DNA of 64,000 nt from Arachis hypogaea (taxonomy: Eukaryota; Streptophyta; Magnoliopsida; Fabales; Fabaceae). The notes below the pieces were generated by a model. That model was not told the origin of the DNA. It made no database searches and worked only from the letters and a program-made list of their open reading frames with translations. Positions 1 through 11,038 of the stretch are shown piece after piece (within the stretch, counting starts at the first letter, position 1; each line of letters starts with the position of its first letter). The stretch covers positions 95,624,561 to 95,688,560 of the forward strand of contig NC_092039.1 in the NCBI RefSeq assembly GCF_003086295.3. The letters run 5' to 3'. Both the position numbers and the translations under genes were made by a program.

Positions 1-1618
1 GAATTGTACAAGCCTTCTCCTTTTAATACCTGCAATAATATATAAAGAAAATAAGGAAAAATGATAATAGGGGATGATACTTTAAGAAAAAAACAAAAAT
101 ATATGTGTTTATTGACGGATCAGATATTATCCTTAATATGCACTAGGTTAGTTCACATTTCATTTGTTAATCTTTTGTACTTATTATTTTGTACTGTGTT
201 TAAAATAATTTGCATTCATGTAGAATGGTGAGCTAAAGAAAAAGCTTAAAGATATTACATCCAAAAAGTAAAAGTACAACTATGGCAATGGAATTTGAGA
301 GTAAACTAGCTTAAAAAAATTTGTTTGATGTTCTAATCTAATCTTTCTTTGGAGCTAATCAATGTGCAATGCGATTCTACGAATATACTATCTAATTGAA
401 TAATAATAAGAAATTTTGATAATTTGTATGAGGTTATAGATTTCAATCTTAAACTGATTTTTGTGTAAGAAAATGCAAGAAACATTGTTACAATAATAAA
501 AACTGCAAATCTCTTACAATCATTTTGAATGGATGAACTTTGAGCTATATGCTCTTGTTAACTCGTGCCTCTAAAAGATGTTGACCTATAATGACTTGGA
601 AGATGTCTTTTTTCTTGTGCCAAGATAACTTCAAAGTAAAAGAATTAGAAACCTAATTAAAGGAATTAAAAACTTCACAATATTTTTATCATAATATGCT
701 AAAAGAGGAGATAGTTACCATTTTCATCATTTGAAAGTTCTCTAGCATATACAACATTCGGTTCAATATGTTCATCTTCTTCCTTTTCGAATTATACAAG
801 TCTTCTCCTTTTAATACCTGCAATAGTATAAAAAATAAGAAAAAATAATATTAGGTGATGAGACTTTAAGAATTGGGTAAAATTGAAAATTGAGATATGA
901 TCATTTTCTCTTGCATTAGGGGATGGCATTAGTCTAGCATTTTCAACATCTTTGAGGGATTTTTTAGGATTTTGATACTTCTTTATCAGCCTTCTTCTCT
1001 TCATACCTGTAAAAACATAAAAAAAAGAGAAAACTATATTACTTAAATCAAAGAATAACAATCATGTATAAGTTCACACTTTAAGAATTTGGCAAAATTA
1101 AAAATTGAGGTATGATCATTTCCTCTTGCATTAGGGGATGACACTAATTTATTATTTTCAACATCTTTGAAGAATTTTTTAGGACTTTGATACTTCTTTA
1201 TTGGCCTTTTTCTCTTCATATCTATAAAAACATAGTAAGAAATATAATTAAAGGATTTCATGTTAATAAATGGTGCACATTACACTGTTTATCAAAGAAA
1301 TAAGAGAAAATTATATTATTTAAATCAAAGAATAACAATAATGTATATGGTCATACTTTAAGAAACTGGTACTATTAGAAGTTGATATATGAGCATTAAG
1401 GAACTATTTTGTCATTATTTACACAAAACTTCAATGTCTTTTACACAAGCATATCCTCATTCTCATAATAGTTTTCATTGATTATTGGAAGATCATTATC
1501 TACAACTATCCTCACCAATTTTATATTTGTATTTTCATCTAGAAAAAGAGACTCTAAGTCTTGTGGTAGATAATTATCATTGGATACTGTAATTTCATCA
1601 TCTTCACCCATATTATCT
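1..1618 (-). repeat. Tandem exon-like repeats downstream of CACTA TNP2 gene
   Basis: At least four related exon-like units read on the minus strand. Two of one kind start near 1230 and 1005. Two of another kind start near 818 and 37. Each follows an AG acceptor after a T-rich tract and opens with a basic stretch (M/I-K-R-R-R-L). The first kind continues with KKYQ, KDVEN and SPNARENDH; the second becomes acidic and has a stop. The repeat unit is roughly 230-250 bp in the 880-1260 part. This lies downstream of the TNP2 remnant in the same orientation, so it may be a second CACTA gene, but I do not recognise the protein. The rest is AT-rich with nothing else visible. Confidence 0.45.
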
Positions 1619-1623
1619 CTACC
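1441..1623 (-). pseudogene. CACTA TNP2 transposase, C-terminal piece
   Basis: An acidic stretch of about 58 residues on the minus strand (RDNMGEDDEITV onward, ending NEDMLV then stop) directly abuts the 5' LTR of element A. It follows on from the DUF4216-like piece at 23604-23939 once A and one copy of the CTACC duplication are mentally removed. Acidic tails after DUF4216 are usual in plant TNP2 proteins. The first 13 codons of the longer open frame come from the LTR and are not part of the gene. The identity rests mostly on position and orientation. Confidence 0.5.
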
Positions 1624-3362
1624 TGATGAGCGGATAATTTGTATGCTTTTTGGCATTGTTTTTAGTATATTTTTGGTATGATATAGTTAGTTTTTAGTAT
1701 ATTTTTATTAGTTTTTAGTTAAAATTCACTTTTCTGGACTTTACTATGAGTTTGTGTGTTTTTCTATGATTTCAGGTATTTTCTGGCTGAAATTGAGGGA
1801 CCTGAGCAAAAATCTGATTCTGAGACCAAAAAGGACTGCAGATGCTGTTGGATTCTGACCTCCCTGCACTCGAAGTGGATTTTCTGGAGTTACAGAAGCC
1901 CAATTGGCGCGCTCTCAATGGCGTTGGAAAGTAGACATCCTGGGCTTTCCAGCAATATATGATAGTCCATACTTTGCCCAAGATTTGATGGCCCAAACCG
2001 GCGTTCAAAGTCACCCTCAGAAATCCCAGCGTTAAACGCTGGAACTGGCACCCAAATGGGAGTTAAACGCCCAAACTGGCAGTAAAGCTGGCGTTTAACT
2101 CCAAGAAGAGTCTCTGCACGAAAATGCTTCATTGCTCAGCCCAAGCACACACCAAGTGGGCCCGGAAGTGGATTTTTATATCATTTACTCATTTCTGTAC
2201 ACCTTAGGCTACTAGTTTTCTATAAGTAGGACCTTTGACTATTGTATTAGGAGTCTTTCGATCTTTGGATCTTTTGATCATGTTTTTATGATTGAACCCT
2301 CTTTGGGAGGCTGGCCATTCGGCCATGCCTAGACCTTATGCTTATGTATTTTCAACGGTGGAGTTTCTACACACCATAGATTAAGGTGTGGAGCTCTGCT
2401 GTACCTCGAGTATTAATGCAATTACTATTGTTCTTCCATTCAATTCCGCTTGTTCTTGTTCTAAGATATCACTTGTTCTTCAACTTGATGAATGTGATGA
2501 TCCGTGACACTCATCATCATTCTCACCCATGAACAAGGTGACTGACAACCACTCTTGTTCTACAAGCGATCAAGGCTCTAGTGAATATCTCTTGGATTCC
2601 TGATTGCACGATGCATGGTTGATCGCCTGACAACCGAGTGCTCGTCTGACAAACGAGCCAACCATTCCGTGAGATCAGAGTCTTCGTGGTATAGGCGAGA
2701 ACTGATGGCAGCATTCAAGAGAATCCGGAAGGTCTAACCTTGTCTGTGGTATTCTGAGTAGGATTCAATGACTGAATGACTGTGACGTGCTTCAAACTCC
2801 TGAAGGCGGGGCGTTAGTGACAGACGCAAAAGAATCACTGGATTCTATTCCGGCCTGATTGAGAACCGACAGATGAATTCCGCTATGGTGTGACAGAGCA
2901 TATGCAATCGCTTTCACTGAGAGGATGGGAGATAGCCACTGACAACGGTGAAACCCTTGCTTAAGCTTGCCATGGAAAGGAATGAGAAGGATTGGATGAA
3001 GACAGTAGGAAAGCAGAGAGACGGAAGGGAAGGCATCTTCATGCGCTTATCTGAAGTTCCTACCAATGAATTACATAAGTATCTCTATCTTTACATTTGT
3101 GTTATTTTCGTTCATCACCATTACTATTTGAGTTTGCCTGACTAAGATTTACAAGATGACCATAGCTTGCTTCAATACTAACAATCTCCGTGGGATCGAC
3201 CCTTACTCGCGTAAGGTTTATTACTTGGACGACCCAGTGCACTTGCTGGTTAGTTGTGCGAAGTTGTGTAATGCCATGGTACTGAGCACCAAGTTTTTGG
3301 GGTTCATGACCGGGGATTATGAAGAGTTGTGAAAAAATATTGTTCACAATTTCGCGCCACCA
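1624..3362 (+). repeat. Element A 5' LTR
   Basis: This LTR pairs with 21865-23603. Its first 500 bases closely match the LTRs of element C in reverse complement. A row of degenerate palindromes (cores near 2000, 2028, 2059 and 2090) repeats at about 31 bp. A TATA-like box lies at 2221-2228. The last 70 bp or so contain an old primer-binding-site module, so the LTR is longer than that of C. Short open frames here recur in all related LTRs and are not genes. Confidence 0.9.
2221..2228 (+). promoter_or_regulatory. TATA-like box in element A LTR
   Basis: TATAAGTA lies about 1.1 kb before the LTR end, following a conserved CTAGTTTTC. The other LTRs have TATA-like sequences at the corresponding place: TATATATA near 28407 and 45424 in B, and tatatata near 63650 on the minus strand in G. 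This position is the likely U3/R boundary and transcription start region. It is inferred from sequence only. Confidence 0.45.
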
Positions 3363-3474
3363 AGTTTTTGGCGCCGTTGCCGGGGATTGTTCAAGTTTTG
3401 AGCAAGCTTTTGGTAACATCAGTGCCAAGATCCGGCAACAACACCAAGTTTTTTTGGCGTTATTGCCAGGGATT
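3292..3474 (+). repeat. Three tandem copies of the primer-binding-site module
   Basis: CACCAAGTTTTTGG followed by a GCCGGGGATT-like end occurs at about 3292-3318, 3363-3388 and 3447-3474. The first copy is decayed and lies inside the LTR. The second is the intact functional site just after the LTR. The third is decayed and lies in the leader. The 3' LTR also contains the first copy (near 23533-23560), so it was part of the LTR before the last transposition. Confidence 0.8.
3369..3387 (+). other. Primer binding site (tRNA-Asp) of element A
   Basis: TGGCGCCGTTGCCGGGGAT lies six bases after the LTR end. It is complementary to the 3' end of plant tRNA-Asp(GUC), which primes minus-strand DNA synthesis in Athila-type elements. 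It is intact. Confidence 0.85.
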
Positions 3475-5093
3475 GTTCAGTTTGGACAACTGAAGGTTCA
3501 TCTTGTTGCTTAGATTAGGTATTTATTTTTTTTCGAAATTCTTGAAGATGAATTCTAGAGTTTCATGATGATTTGTTGAAGTCTGGCCGGCTGAGAAGCC
3601 ATGTCTAATCTCATTGGACCGAGGTTTCAACTTATCACCACAAAAGCTTGTTGATTTTTATCAATCTTGCTTTTGGAGCAGTGATCTGCTAAGGCTTGGC
3701 TGGCCTTTGGCCATGTCTAGTGTTTTGGACCGAAGCTTTCCTTGAAAGCTTGGCTGGCTGTGAAGCCATGTCTAATTCCTGGACCGGAGTCTTAGACTAG
3801 CATTGCACTAATTCCTGGGATTCTCATTGAGAATTTTGATACCTTTATTTTCTTCTTCCACTTAATTTTCGAAAAACACAAAAAAAAAAAATTTAAAAAA
3901 TCATAAAATCCAAAAATTTCTTGTTTGAGTCTAGTGTCTCATCTTAAGTTTGGTGTCAATTGCATGCATTCATTCATGTATCTTGGTGATCTTCAAGATG
4001 TTCTTGATGATTTACTTGCTCTAATCTTTGAATTCAACTGACTTGAGTGTTTTGTGTGTCTCATATGCATTTTCCTTTTGTTAGTGTCAGTAGTATACAA
4101 ACTGCTAAGTTTGGTGTCTTGCATGCATTGTTATTTGATTCTTGTTGCATTTTGATTTTTCCTTATTATTAAAAATCCAAAAATATTTTTAATTTGTGTC
4201 TTCTCAAGTCAATAATACAGAGAATTGAAGATTCAGAACATACAGCAGAGGAATTGCACAGAAAAAGCTGGGCGTTCAAAACGCCCAGTGAAGAAGGACA
4301 GACTGGCGTTTAAACGCCAGCCAGGGTACCTGGTTGGGCGTTTAACGCCCAAAAGGGTAGCATTTTGGGCGTTAAACGCCAGAATGGATACCATTCTGGG
4401 CGTTTAACGCCAGGATGGCTAGAAGGGAAGATTTTGTTTTCAAATCAATTTTTTTCTAAGTTTTCAAAATCTTTTCAAAATCAAATCTTTTTCAAATCAA
4501 ATTTTGCAATCAAATCTTTTTCAAAATCAACTTCTTTCCTTTTTCAAAGATACTTACTATCAATTAATGATTTGATTCAACATTTCAAGTATGTTACCTT
4601 TTCTGTTGAGAAAGGTTTAATGTTTGAATCATATCTTTTCTTGTTAGTCAAGTTTTTAATTTTCAAATCAAATCTTTTTAAAATGTTTTTCAATTCATAT
4701 CTTCTCAATCACATTTTTTTTAAATCAATCATATTTTCTTAACCACATCTTTTTCAAAATAGTTTTCAATCAAATCTTTTTGATTTCTGATTTCAAAATC
4801 TTTTTCAAAAATCACTTGATTTCTTTTTCATTTTCATTTTCGAAAATTAAGTAATGTTTTTCAAAAATGTTTTCAAAATTTTTCACTTAATTTTCGAAAA
4901 TTACTTCCCTCCTTCTCACATCCTTCTTTTTATGAACTAACACTAACCCTTAATGCAAAACTCGAACTCCATCTCCTTGATAAGTTCGAATTTTCTACTT
5001 CTGTCTTCTACTCTTCTTTTCCTCTGACACTTCAAGGAATCTCTATACTGTGACATAGAGGATTCCACATTTTCTTGTTCTCTTCTCTTTCTT
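3475..5093 (+). other. Element A untranslated leader
   Basis: The leader is non-coding, about 1.6 kb, T-rich, and full of TTTTCAAATC-type runs from 4430 to 4900. The motif TAAGTTTGGTGT occurs near 3949 and 4108, and a five-copy palindrome array lies at 4271-4412. No open frame here looks like a protein. A long leader before gag is usual for this retrotransposon group. Confidence 0.7.
4271..4412. repeat. Palindrome array in leader of A (5 copies)
   Basis: Cores of the form GGCGTTTAACGCC start at 4271, 4305, 4337, 4368 and 4399, so spacing is 34, 32, 31 and 31 bp. The first core has a longer centre. Flanking CTGG/CCAG extends several arms to 6-8 bp, so each unit can form a short hairpin. Confidence 0.9.
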
Positions 5094-7282
5094 ATGAGCA
5101 GGAGCAAAGACAAAGGCATTCTTGTTGAGGCTGATCCTGAACCCGAAAGGATCTTGAAGAGAAAGCTAAGAGAAGCCAAAGCACAACTCTCTTTAGAGGA
5201 CCTGACCGAATTCTCTAAAGAAGAAGAACTCATGGCAGCCGAAAACAACAACAATGCCAACAATGCAAGGAAGGTGCTGGGTGACTTTACTGCACCTACT
5301 CCCGATTTCTATGGGAGAAGCATCTCTATCCCTGCCATTGGAGTAAACAACTTTGAGCTTAAGCCTCAATTAGTTTCTCTAATGCAACAGAATTGCAAGT
5401 TCCATGGACTTCCATTGGAAGATCCTCATCAGTTTTTAGCTGAGTTCTTGCAAATCTGTGACACTGTTAAGACTAATGGGGTTGACCCTGAGGTCTACAG
5501 ACTTATGCTATTCCCTTTTGCTGTAAGAGACAGAGCTAGAACATAGTTGGACTCACAACCTAAAGAAAGCCTGGACTCTCGGGAAAAGCTAGTCAATGCC
5601 TTCTTGGCAAAGTTCTTTCCACCTCAAAAATTGAGTAAGCTTAAGTCCAAACCTTCAGACAGAAGGAAGGAGAATCCCTCTATGAAGCTTGGGAAAGATA
5701 CAAACAATTGATCAGAAAGTGTCCCACTGACATGCTTTCTGAATGGAGCATCATAGGTATTTTCTATGATGGTCTCTCTGAACTGTCCAAAATGTCTTTG
5801 GATAGCTCTTCTGGAGGATCTCTTCATCTGAAGAAGACGCCTACTGAAGCTCAAGAACTGATTGAAATGGTTGCAAATAACCAATTCATGTACACTTCTG
5901 AAAGGAATCCTGTGAACAATGGGACTAGTCAGAAGAGAGGAGTTCTTGAGATTGACACTCTGAATGCCATATTGGCTCAGAACAAAATATTGACTCAACA
6001 AGTCAATATGATTTCTCAAAGTCTGTCTGGAATGCAAAATGCACCAAGCAGTACTAAGGAAGCTTCATCTGAGGAAGAAGCTTATGATCCTGAGAACCCT
6101 TCAATGGAAGAGGTGAATTACATGGGAGAACCTTATGGAAACACCTACAATCCTTCATGGAGGAATCATCCAAATCTTTCATGGAAGGATCAACAGAGAC
6201 CTCAACAAGGTTTCAATAACAATAATGGTGGAAGAAACAGGTTTAGCAATAGCAAGCCTTTTCCATCATCTTTTCAGCAACAGACAGAGAGTTCTAAGCA
6301 GAATACCTCTGACTTAGCAACCATGGTCTCTGATCTAATCAAAACCACTCAAAGTTTCATGACTGAAACAAGGTCTTCCATTAGTACTCTCCCAAGCAAT
6401 ACTGAAGAAAATCCAAAAGGAGAGTGCAAGGCCATCAACATGGCCGAATTCTGGGAGGAAGAAGAGGCAGTGAACGCCGCTGAGGAAGGCCTCACTGGAC
6501 GTTCACTAGCCTCCAATGAGTTCCCCAATGAGGAACCATGGGAATCTGAGGCTCAAACTGAGACCATAGAGATTCCATTGGACTTACTTCTGCCATTCAT
6601 GAGCTCTGATGAGTATTCTTCCTCTGAAGAGGATGAGTATGTCACTGAGGAGCAAGTTGCTAAATACCTTGGAGCAATCATGAAGCTGAATGACAAGTTA
6701 TTTGGAAATGAGACTTGGGAGGATGAACCCCCTTTGCTCATCAAAGAACTGAATGACTTGTCTAGGCAGAAACTGCCTCAAAATAGACAGGATCCTGGGA
6801 AGTTTTCAATACCTTGTACCATAGGCACCATGACCTTCAAGAAGGCCTTGTGTGACTTAGGGTCAAGTGTAAACCTCATGCCTCTCTCTGTAATGGAGAA
6901 GTTAGGGATCTTTGAGGTGCAAGCTGCAAGAATCTCACTAGAGATGGCAGACAACTCAAGAAAACAAGCCTATGGACTTGTAGAGGACGTTCTGGTTAAA
7001 GTGGAAGACCACTACATCCCTACTGATTTCATAGTCCTAGAGACTGGGAAGTGCATGGATGAATCCATCATCCTTGGCAGACCCTTCCTAGCCACAGCAA
7101 AGGCTGTGATTGATGTGGATAGAGGAGAGTTGATCATTCAAGTGAATGAAGAATCCTTGGTGTTTAAGGCCCAAGGATATCCCTCTGTCATCATGGAGAG
7201 GAAGCATGAAGAGCTTCTCTCAAAACAGAGCCAGGCAGAGCCCCCACAGTCAAACTCTAAGTTTGGTGTTGGGAGGCCATAA
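5094..7282 (+). pseudogene. Element A gag-protease, broken
   Basis: The Gag capsid region starts MSRSKDKG and includes FELKPQLVSLMQQN and the retrotransposon-gag stretch ending FAVRDRART. A TAG stop at about 5545 falls where relatives have Trp. A small deletion near 5650 then shifts the frame, and reading resumes at 5708 (KCPTDMLSEWSIIGIFYDGL) as a 524-residue frame. This holds an Asn/Gln-rich segment and, near its residues 380-470, an aspartic protease domain with DLGSSVNLM in the place of the usual D-T/S-G triad and ILGRPFLATA downstream. No CCHC zinc knuckle is visible. The frame ends at protease, with no reverse transcriptase after it. Gag packages the RNA and protease matures it. Both breaks probably postdate insertion. 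Confidence 0.85.
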
Positions 7283-7336
7283 CCAAACTCTAAGTTTGGT
7301 GTTGAACCCCCACATTCAAACTCTAAGTTTGGTGTT
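7251..7336 (+). repeat. Triple 33-bp repeat around the gag stop
   Basis: The block CAAACTCTAAGTTTGGTGTT occurs at 7251, 7284 and 7317, exactly 33 bp apart, across the gag-protease stop codon. It contains the AAGTTTGGTGT motif found repeatedly in the non-coding parts of A, B, C and F. Confidence 0.9.
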
Positions 7337-7390
7337 GGGAGGTTCCAACACGGTTCTGAGTATCTGTGAGACTCCATGAGAGTCCTCTGT

Positions 7391-7433
7391 CAAGCTAATG
7401 ACAATAAAGAAGCGCTTGTTGGGAGGCAACCCA
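7391..7433 (+). other. Conserved non-coding block of element A
   Basis: CAAGCTAATGAC, a short gap, AAGAAGC, then GCTTGTTGGGAGGCAACCC. The same block lies at 32921-32963 in B and on the minus strand at 12981-13022 in C, always between the last gag or pol codons and the palindrome array preceding the second ORF. Its role is unknown; it could be a splice acceptor region, an internal polypurine tract or an RNA structure. Confidence 0.75.
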
Positions 7434-7573
7434 ATGTTTTATAATTAATTATTTTCTTTTGTTATTTTATCTTTTTTGTAGGTTGATGATCATAAGAAGA
7501 AACATAATGAAAAAAGCAAAAACAGAATGAAAAACAGGAAGAAAAACAGCACACCCTGGAGGACGCACCCACT

Positions 7574-7745
7574 GGCGTTTAAACGCCAGTGAGGTTAGCT
7601 GGTGGGCGTTTAACGCCCAGTCTGGCACCATTCTGGGCGTTTAACGCCAGAAAGGGGCACCAGACTGGCGTTAAACGCCAGAGAAGGGCAAGATGCTGGC
7701 GTTAAATGCCAGAAATGGGCACCAGCCCGGCGTTTAACGCCAGAA
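7574..7745. repeat. Palindrome array before ORF2 of A (6 copies)
   Basis: Cores start at 7574, 7605, 7636, 7667, 7698 and 7729, exactly 31 bp apart each time. Most carry CTGG/CCAG or TGGG/CCCA flanks, giving near-perfect 16-17 bp palindromes. The spacers share AGAAANGGGCACCA-like sequence. Confidence 0.95.
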
Positions 7746-8233
7746 ATGGCTAAAAACGTGTTTTTTCTTGCCATTTGGTGCAGGGATGACTTTTCCTTGA
7801 CACCTCAGGATCTGTGGACCCCACAGGATCCCCACCTACCCTACCACTCTCTCTCTTCTTCACCAATCACCTCAACACCTCTTCCCCAAAAACCCCTCAC
7901 CTATCAAATCCCATCTTTCTCTTCACCACTCACATCCATCCTTCATAAAACCCCACCTACCTCACCATTCAAATTCAAACCACTTTCCCACCCAAACCCA
8001 CCCTCAAATGGCCGAACATCCCTCTCCCCCTCTCCTATATAAACCCTCCTTCACTCCTCATTTTCACACACCTTCAACACCATCTCTCTCCCTTTTGGCC
8101 GAATACAAAGCCATTCCCTTTCTCCTCATTTCTTCTTCTTCTACTCTCTTCTTTCTTCTTTTGCTCGAGGACGAGCAAACATTTTAAGTTTGGTGTGGTA
8201 AAAGCGTTGCTTTTTGTTTTTCCATAACCATTT

Positions 8234-8536
8234 ATGGCATCCAAGGCCGGAGAAACCTCTAGAAAGAGGAAAGGGAAGGCAAAAGCTTCCACCTCCGAGT
8301 CATGGGAGATGGAAAGATTCATCTCAATGGTGCATCAAGACCATTTCTATGAAGTTGTGGCCTTGAAGAAGGTGATCCCCGAGGTCCCTTTTTCACTCAA
8401 AAAGGGTGAATATCCGGAGATCCGACATGAGATTCGAAGAAGAGGTTGGGAAGTTCTTACCAACCCCATTCAACAAGTCGGAATCTTAATGGTTCAAGAG
8501 TTCTATGCCAATGCATGGATCACCAAGAACCATGAC
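8234..8536 (+). pseudogene. Element A second ORF, N-terminal part (plant transposon protein family)
   Basis: The frame has 101 codons from MASKAGETSRKRKGKAK to the insertion point of element C, which falls exactly between two codons. It continues at 20145. A basic N-terminus is followed by a segment shared with C's second ORF (VIPEVPFSLKKGEYPEI, RRGWEVLTNP, VQEFYANAW). It belongs to the 'putative plant transposon protein' family that accompanies many legume gypsy elements. Function is unknown. The frame had no stop before C interrupted it, unlike gag. A proline-rich, TATA-bearing non-coding stretch (7750-8230) lies upstream. Confidence 0.8.
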
Positions 8537-10067
8537 TGGTGCACGAAATTACAATAACACTTTTGTAATCCCGCACAACTAACCAGCAAGTGCACTGGGT
8601 CGTCCAAGTAATACCTTGCGTGAGCAAGGGTCGATCCCACGGAGATTGTCGGCTTGAAGCAAGCTATGGTTATCTTGTAAATCTTAGTCAGGATATCAGA
8701 AATTATCAGGATTGATTGTGAAAAGCAAAAGAACATGAAATGATTACTTGTTTTGCAGTAATGGAGAATAGGTTGAGGTTTGGAGATGCTCCATCTTCTG
8801 AATCTCTGCTTTCCTACTGTCTTCTTCTTCAGTCACGCCAGTCTCCTTCCATGGCAAGCTGTATGTAGGGTTTCACCGTTGTCAATGGCTACCTCCCATC
8901 CTCTCATTGGAACGATTCCTAATGCCCTGTCACGGCACGGCATTCCATCTGTCGGTTCTCAATCAGGCCGGAATAGAATCCAGTGATTCTTTTGCGTCTG
9001 TCACTAACGCCCCGCCTTCAGGAGATTGAAGCACGTCACAGTCATTCAATCATTGAATCCTACTCAGAATACCACAGACAAGGTTTAGACCTTCCAGATT
9101 CTCTTGAATGCCGCCATCAGTCTAGCTTATACCACGAAGATTCCGATTAAAGAACCCAAGAGATAACTACTTAATCTAAGGTAGAACGGAGGTGGTTGTC
9201 AGTCACACGTTCATGGTTGAGAATGATGATGATTGTCACGGATCATCACATTCATCCGGATTAAGAACAAGTATTATCTTGGAATGGAAGCAAGCATAAT
9301 TGAATGAGAAACAGTAGTAATTGCATTAATCCATCAAGACACAGCAGAGCTCCTCACCCCCAACCATGGGGTTTAGAGACTCATGCTGTGGAAGAAAACG
9401 TGTAAAATGTCATAAGGTCATCAAAAGGTTGCATAAGGTACTGATACAATGTCAAAAGATCCTATAAATAGTAAACTAGTGTCCTAAGGTTTACAGGAAT
9501 GAGTAAATGACAGAAAAATCCACTTCCGGGTCCACTTGGTGTGTGCTTGGGCTGAGAAATGAAGGAATTTCGTGTAGAGACCTTTTCTGGAGTTAAACGC
9601 CAGTTCTCATGCCAGTTTGGGCGTTTAACTCCAAATTTTATGCCAGTTCCGGCGTTTAACGCTGGAATTTCTGTAGGTGACTTTGAGCGCCGGTTTGGGC
9701 CATCAAATCTTGGGCAAAGTATGGACTATTATATATTGCTGGAAAGCCCAGGATGTCTACTTTCCAACGCCGTTGAGAGCGCGCCAATTGGGCTTCTGTA
9801 GCTCCAGAAAATCCGCTTCGAGTGCAGGGAGGTCAGAACCCAACAGCATCTGCAGTCCTTTTTGGTCTCGGAATCAGATTTTTGCTCAGGACCCTCAATT
9901 TCAGCCAGAAAATACCTGAAATCACAGAAAAACACACAAACTCATAGTAAAGTCCAGAAAAGTGAATTTTAGCTAAAAACTAATAAAAGTATACTAAAAA
10001 CTAACTAGATTATACTAAAAACATACTAAAAACAATGCCAAAAAGTATACAAATTATCCGCTCATCA
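8537..10067 (-). repeat. Element C 3' LTR (left copy)
   Basis: The left copy starts TGGTGCACGAAATT and ends CGCTCATCA on the plus strand. It pairs with 18609-20139, with the same length and four substitutions seen (near 9295, 9557, 9700 and 9955). Degenerate palindromes lie at 9590-9665. The AAGTTTGGTGTTG motif (CACCAAACTT on plus) abuts its inner edge at 10068. Confidence 0.95.
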
Positions 10068-11038
10068 CAACACCAAACTTAAATTGTTGCTTGTCCCCAA
10101 GCAACTGAAAATCAAAATAGGATAAAAAGAAGAGAATATACTATAGACTCCAAAATATCAAGGAAACATAGTTCCAACTAGATGAGCGGGACTAGTAGCT
10201 TTTTGCCTTCGAACAGTTTTGGCATCTCACTCTATCCCTTGAAGTTCAGAATGATTGGCATCTATAAGAACTCAGAACTCAGATAGTGTTATTGATTCTC
10301 TTAGTTAAGCATAATGATTCTTGAACATAGCTAGTGTATGAGTCTTGGCTGTGACCCAAAGCACTCTGTCTTCCAGTATTACCACCGGATACATACATGC
10401 TACAGACACATAATTGGGTGAACCTTTTCAGATTGTGACTCAGCTTTGCTAAAGTCCCCAATTAGAGGTGTCCAAGGTTCTTAAGCACACTCTTGTTGCC
10501 TTGGATCACAATTTTATTCCTTTCTTTTTCTTTTTCTTTTCCTTCTTTTTTTCTTTTTTTTTTCGAAATTTTTTTTTGTATCCACTGCTTTTTCTTGCTT
10601 CAAGAATCACTCTAATAATTTTTAGATCCTCAATAACAGTTCTCTTTCTCCTCATTCTTTCAAGAGCCAACAATTTTTAACATTCTCAAAAGTAACAAAT
10701 TCAAGAGACATATGCACTGTTCAAGCATTCATTCAGAAAGCAAAAAGTATTGTCACCACATCAAACTAATTCAACTAGTTTCAATGATAAATTTTGAAAT
10801 CCTGTACTTCTTGTTCTTTTGTGATTAAAGCATTTTTCATTTAAGAGAGGTGATGGATTCATAGGACATTCATATCTTTAAGGCATAAAATTTTAATTTT
10901 ATTAATTATGAATTAAAACAAGACTCAAAAATAGATATAGAATGAGACTAGAAAAACGAAAAATAAGAACAAAATAAAAGAAAACAAAAAACGAAAAACA
11001 TAGGCTCCTAATGATAGAGGTTTTCACAGAGTTAGGAC
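10068..11038 (-). other. Element C 3' untranslated region with conserved block
   Basis: This region is non-coding or weakly coding and lies between ORF2 and the 3' LTR. Minus-strand 10461-10279 can encode about 60 residues starting MGTLAKLSHNLKRFTQL with YVSGGNTGRQ. It is closely matched at 21471-21668 in A and more distantly in B and F. A T/C-rich run occupies 10510-10580. Otherwise nothing is seen. Confidence 0.6.

Noticed and set aside
7746..8042. Pro/Ser-rich 98-codon frame before ORF2 of A
   Set aside because: C-rich low-complexity leader with a TATA-like site near its end; no counterpart in C or B.
8503..8736. 77-codon minus-strand frame at the C LTR edge, repeated at 18578-18808
   Set aside because: Crosses the LTR boundary and changes its tail with the flank, so it is not a gene.
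9559..9919. Two overlapping 80-codon frames found in every LTR of A and C, both strands
   Set aside because: Recurs only because the LTR sequence is shared; covers the palindromes and has no protein features.
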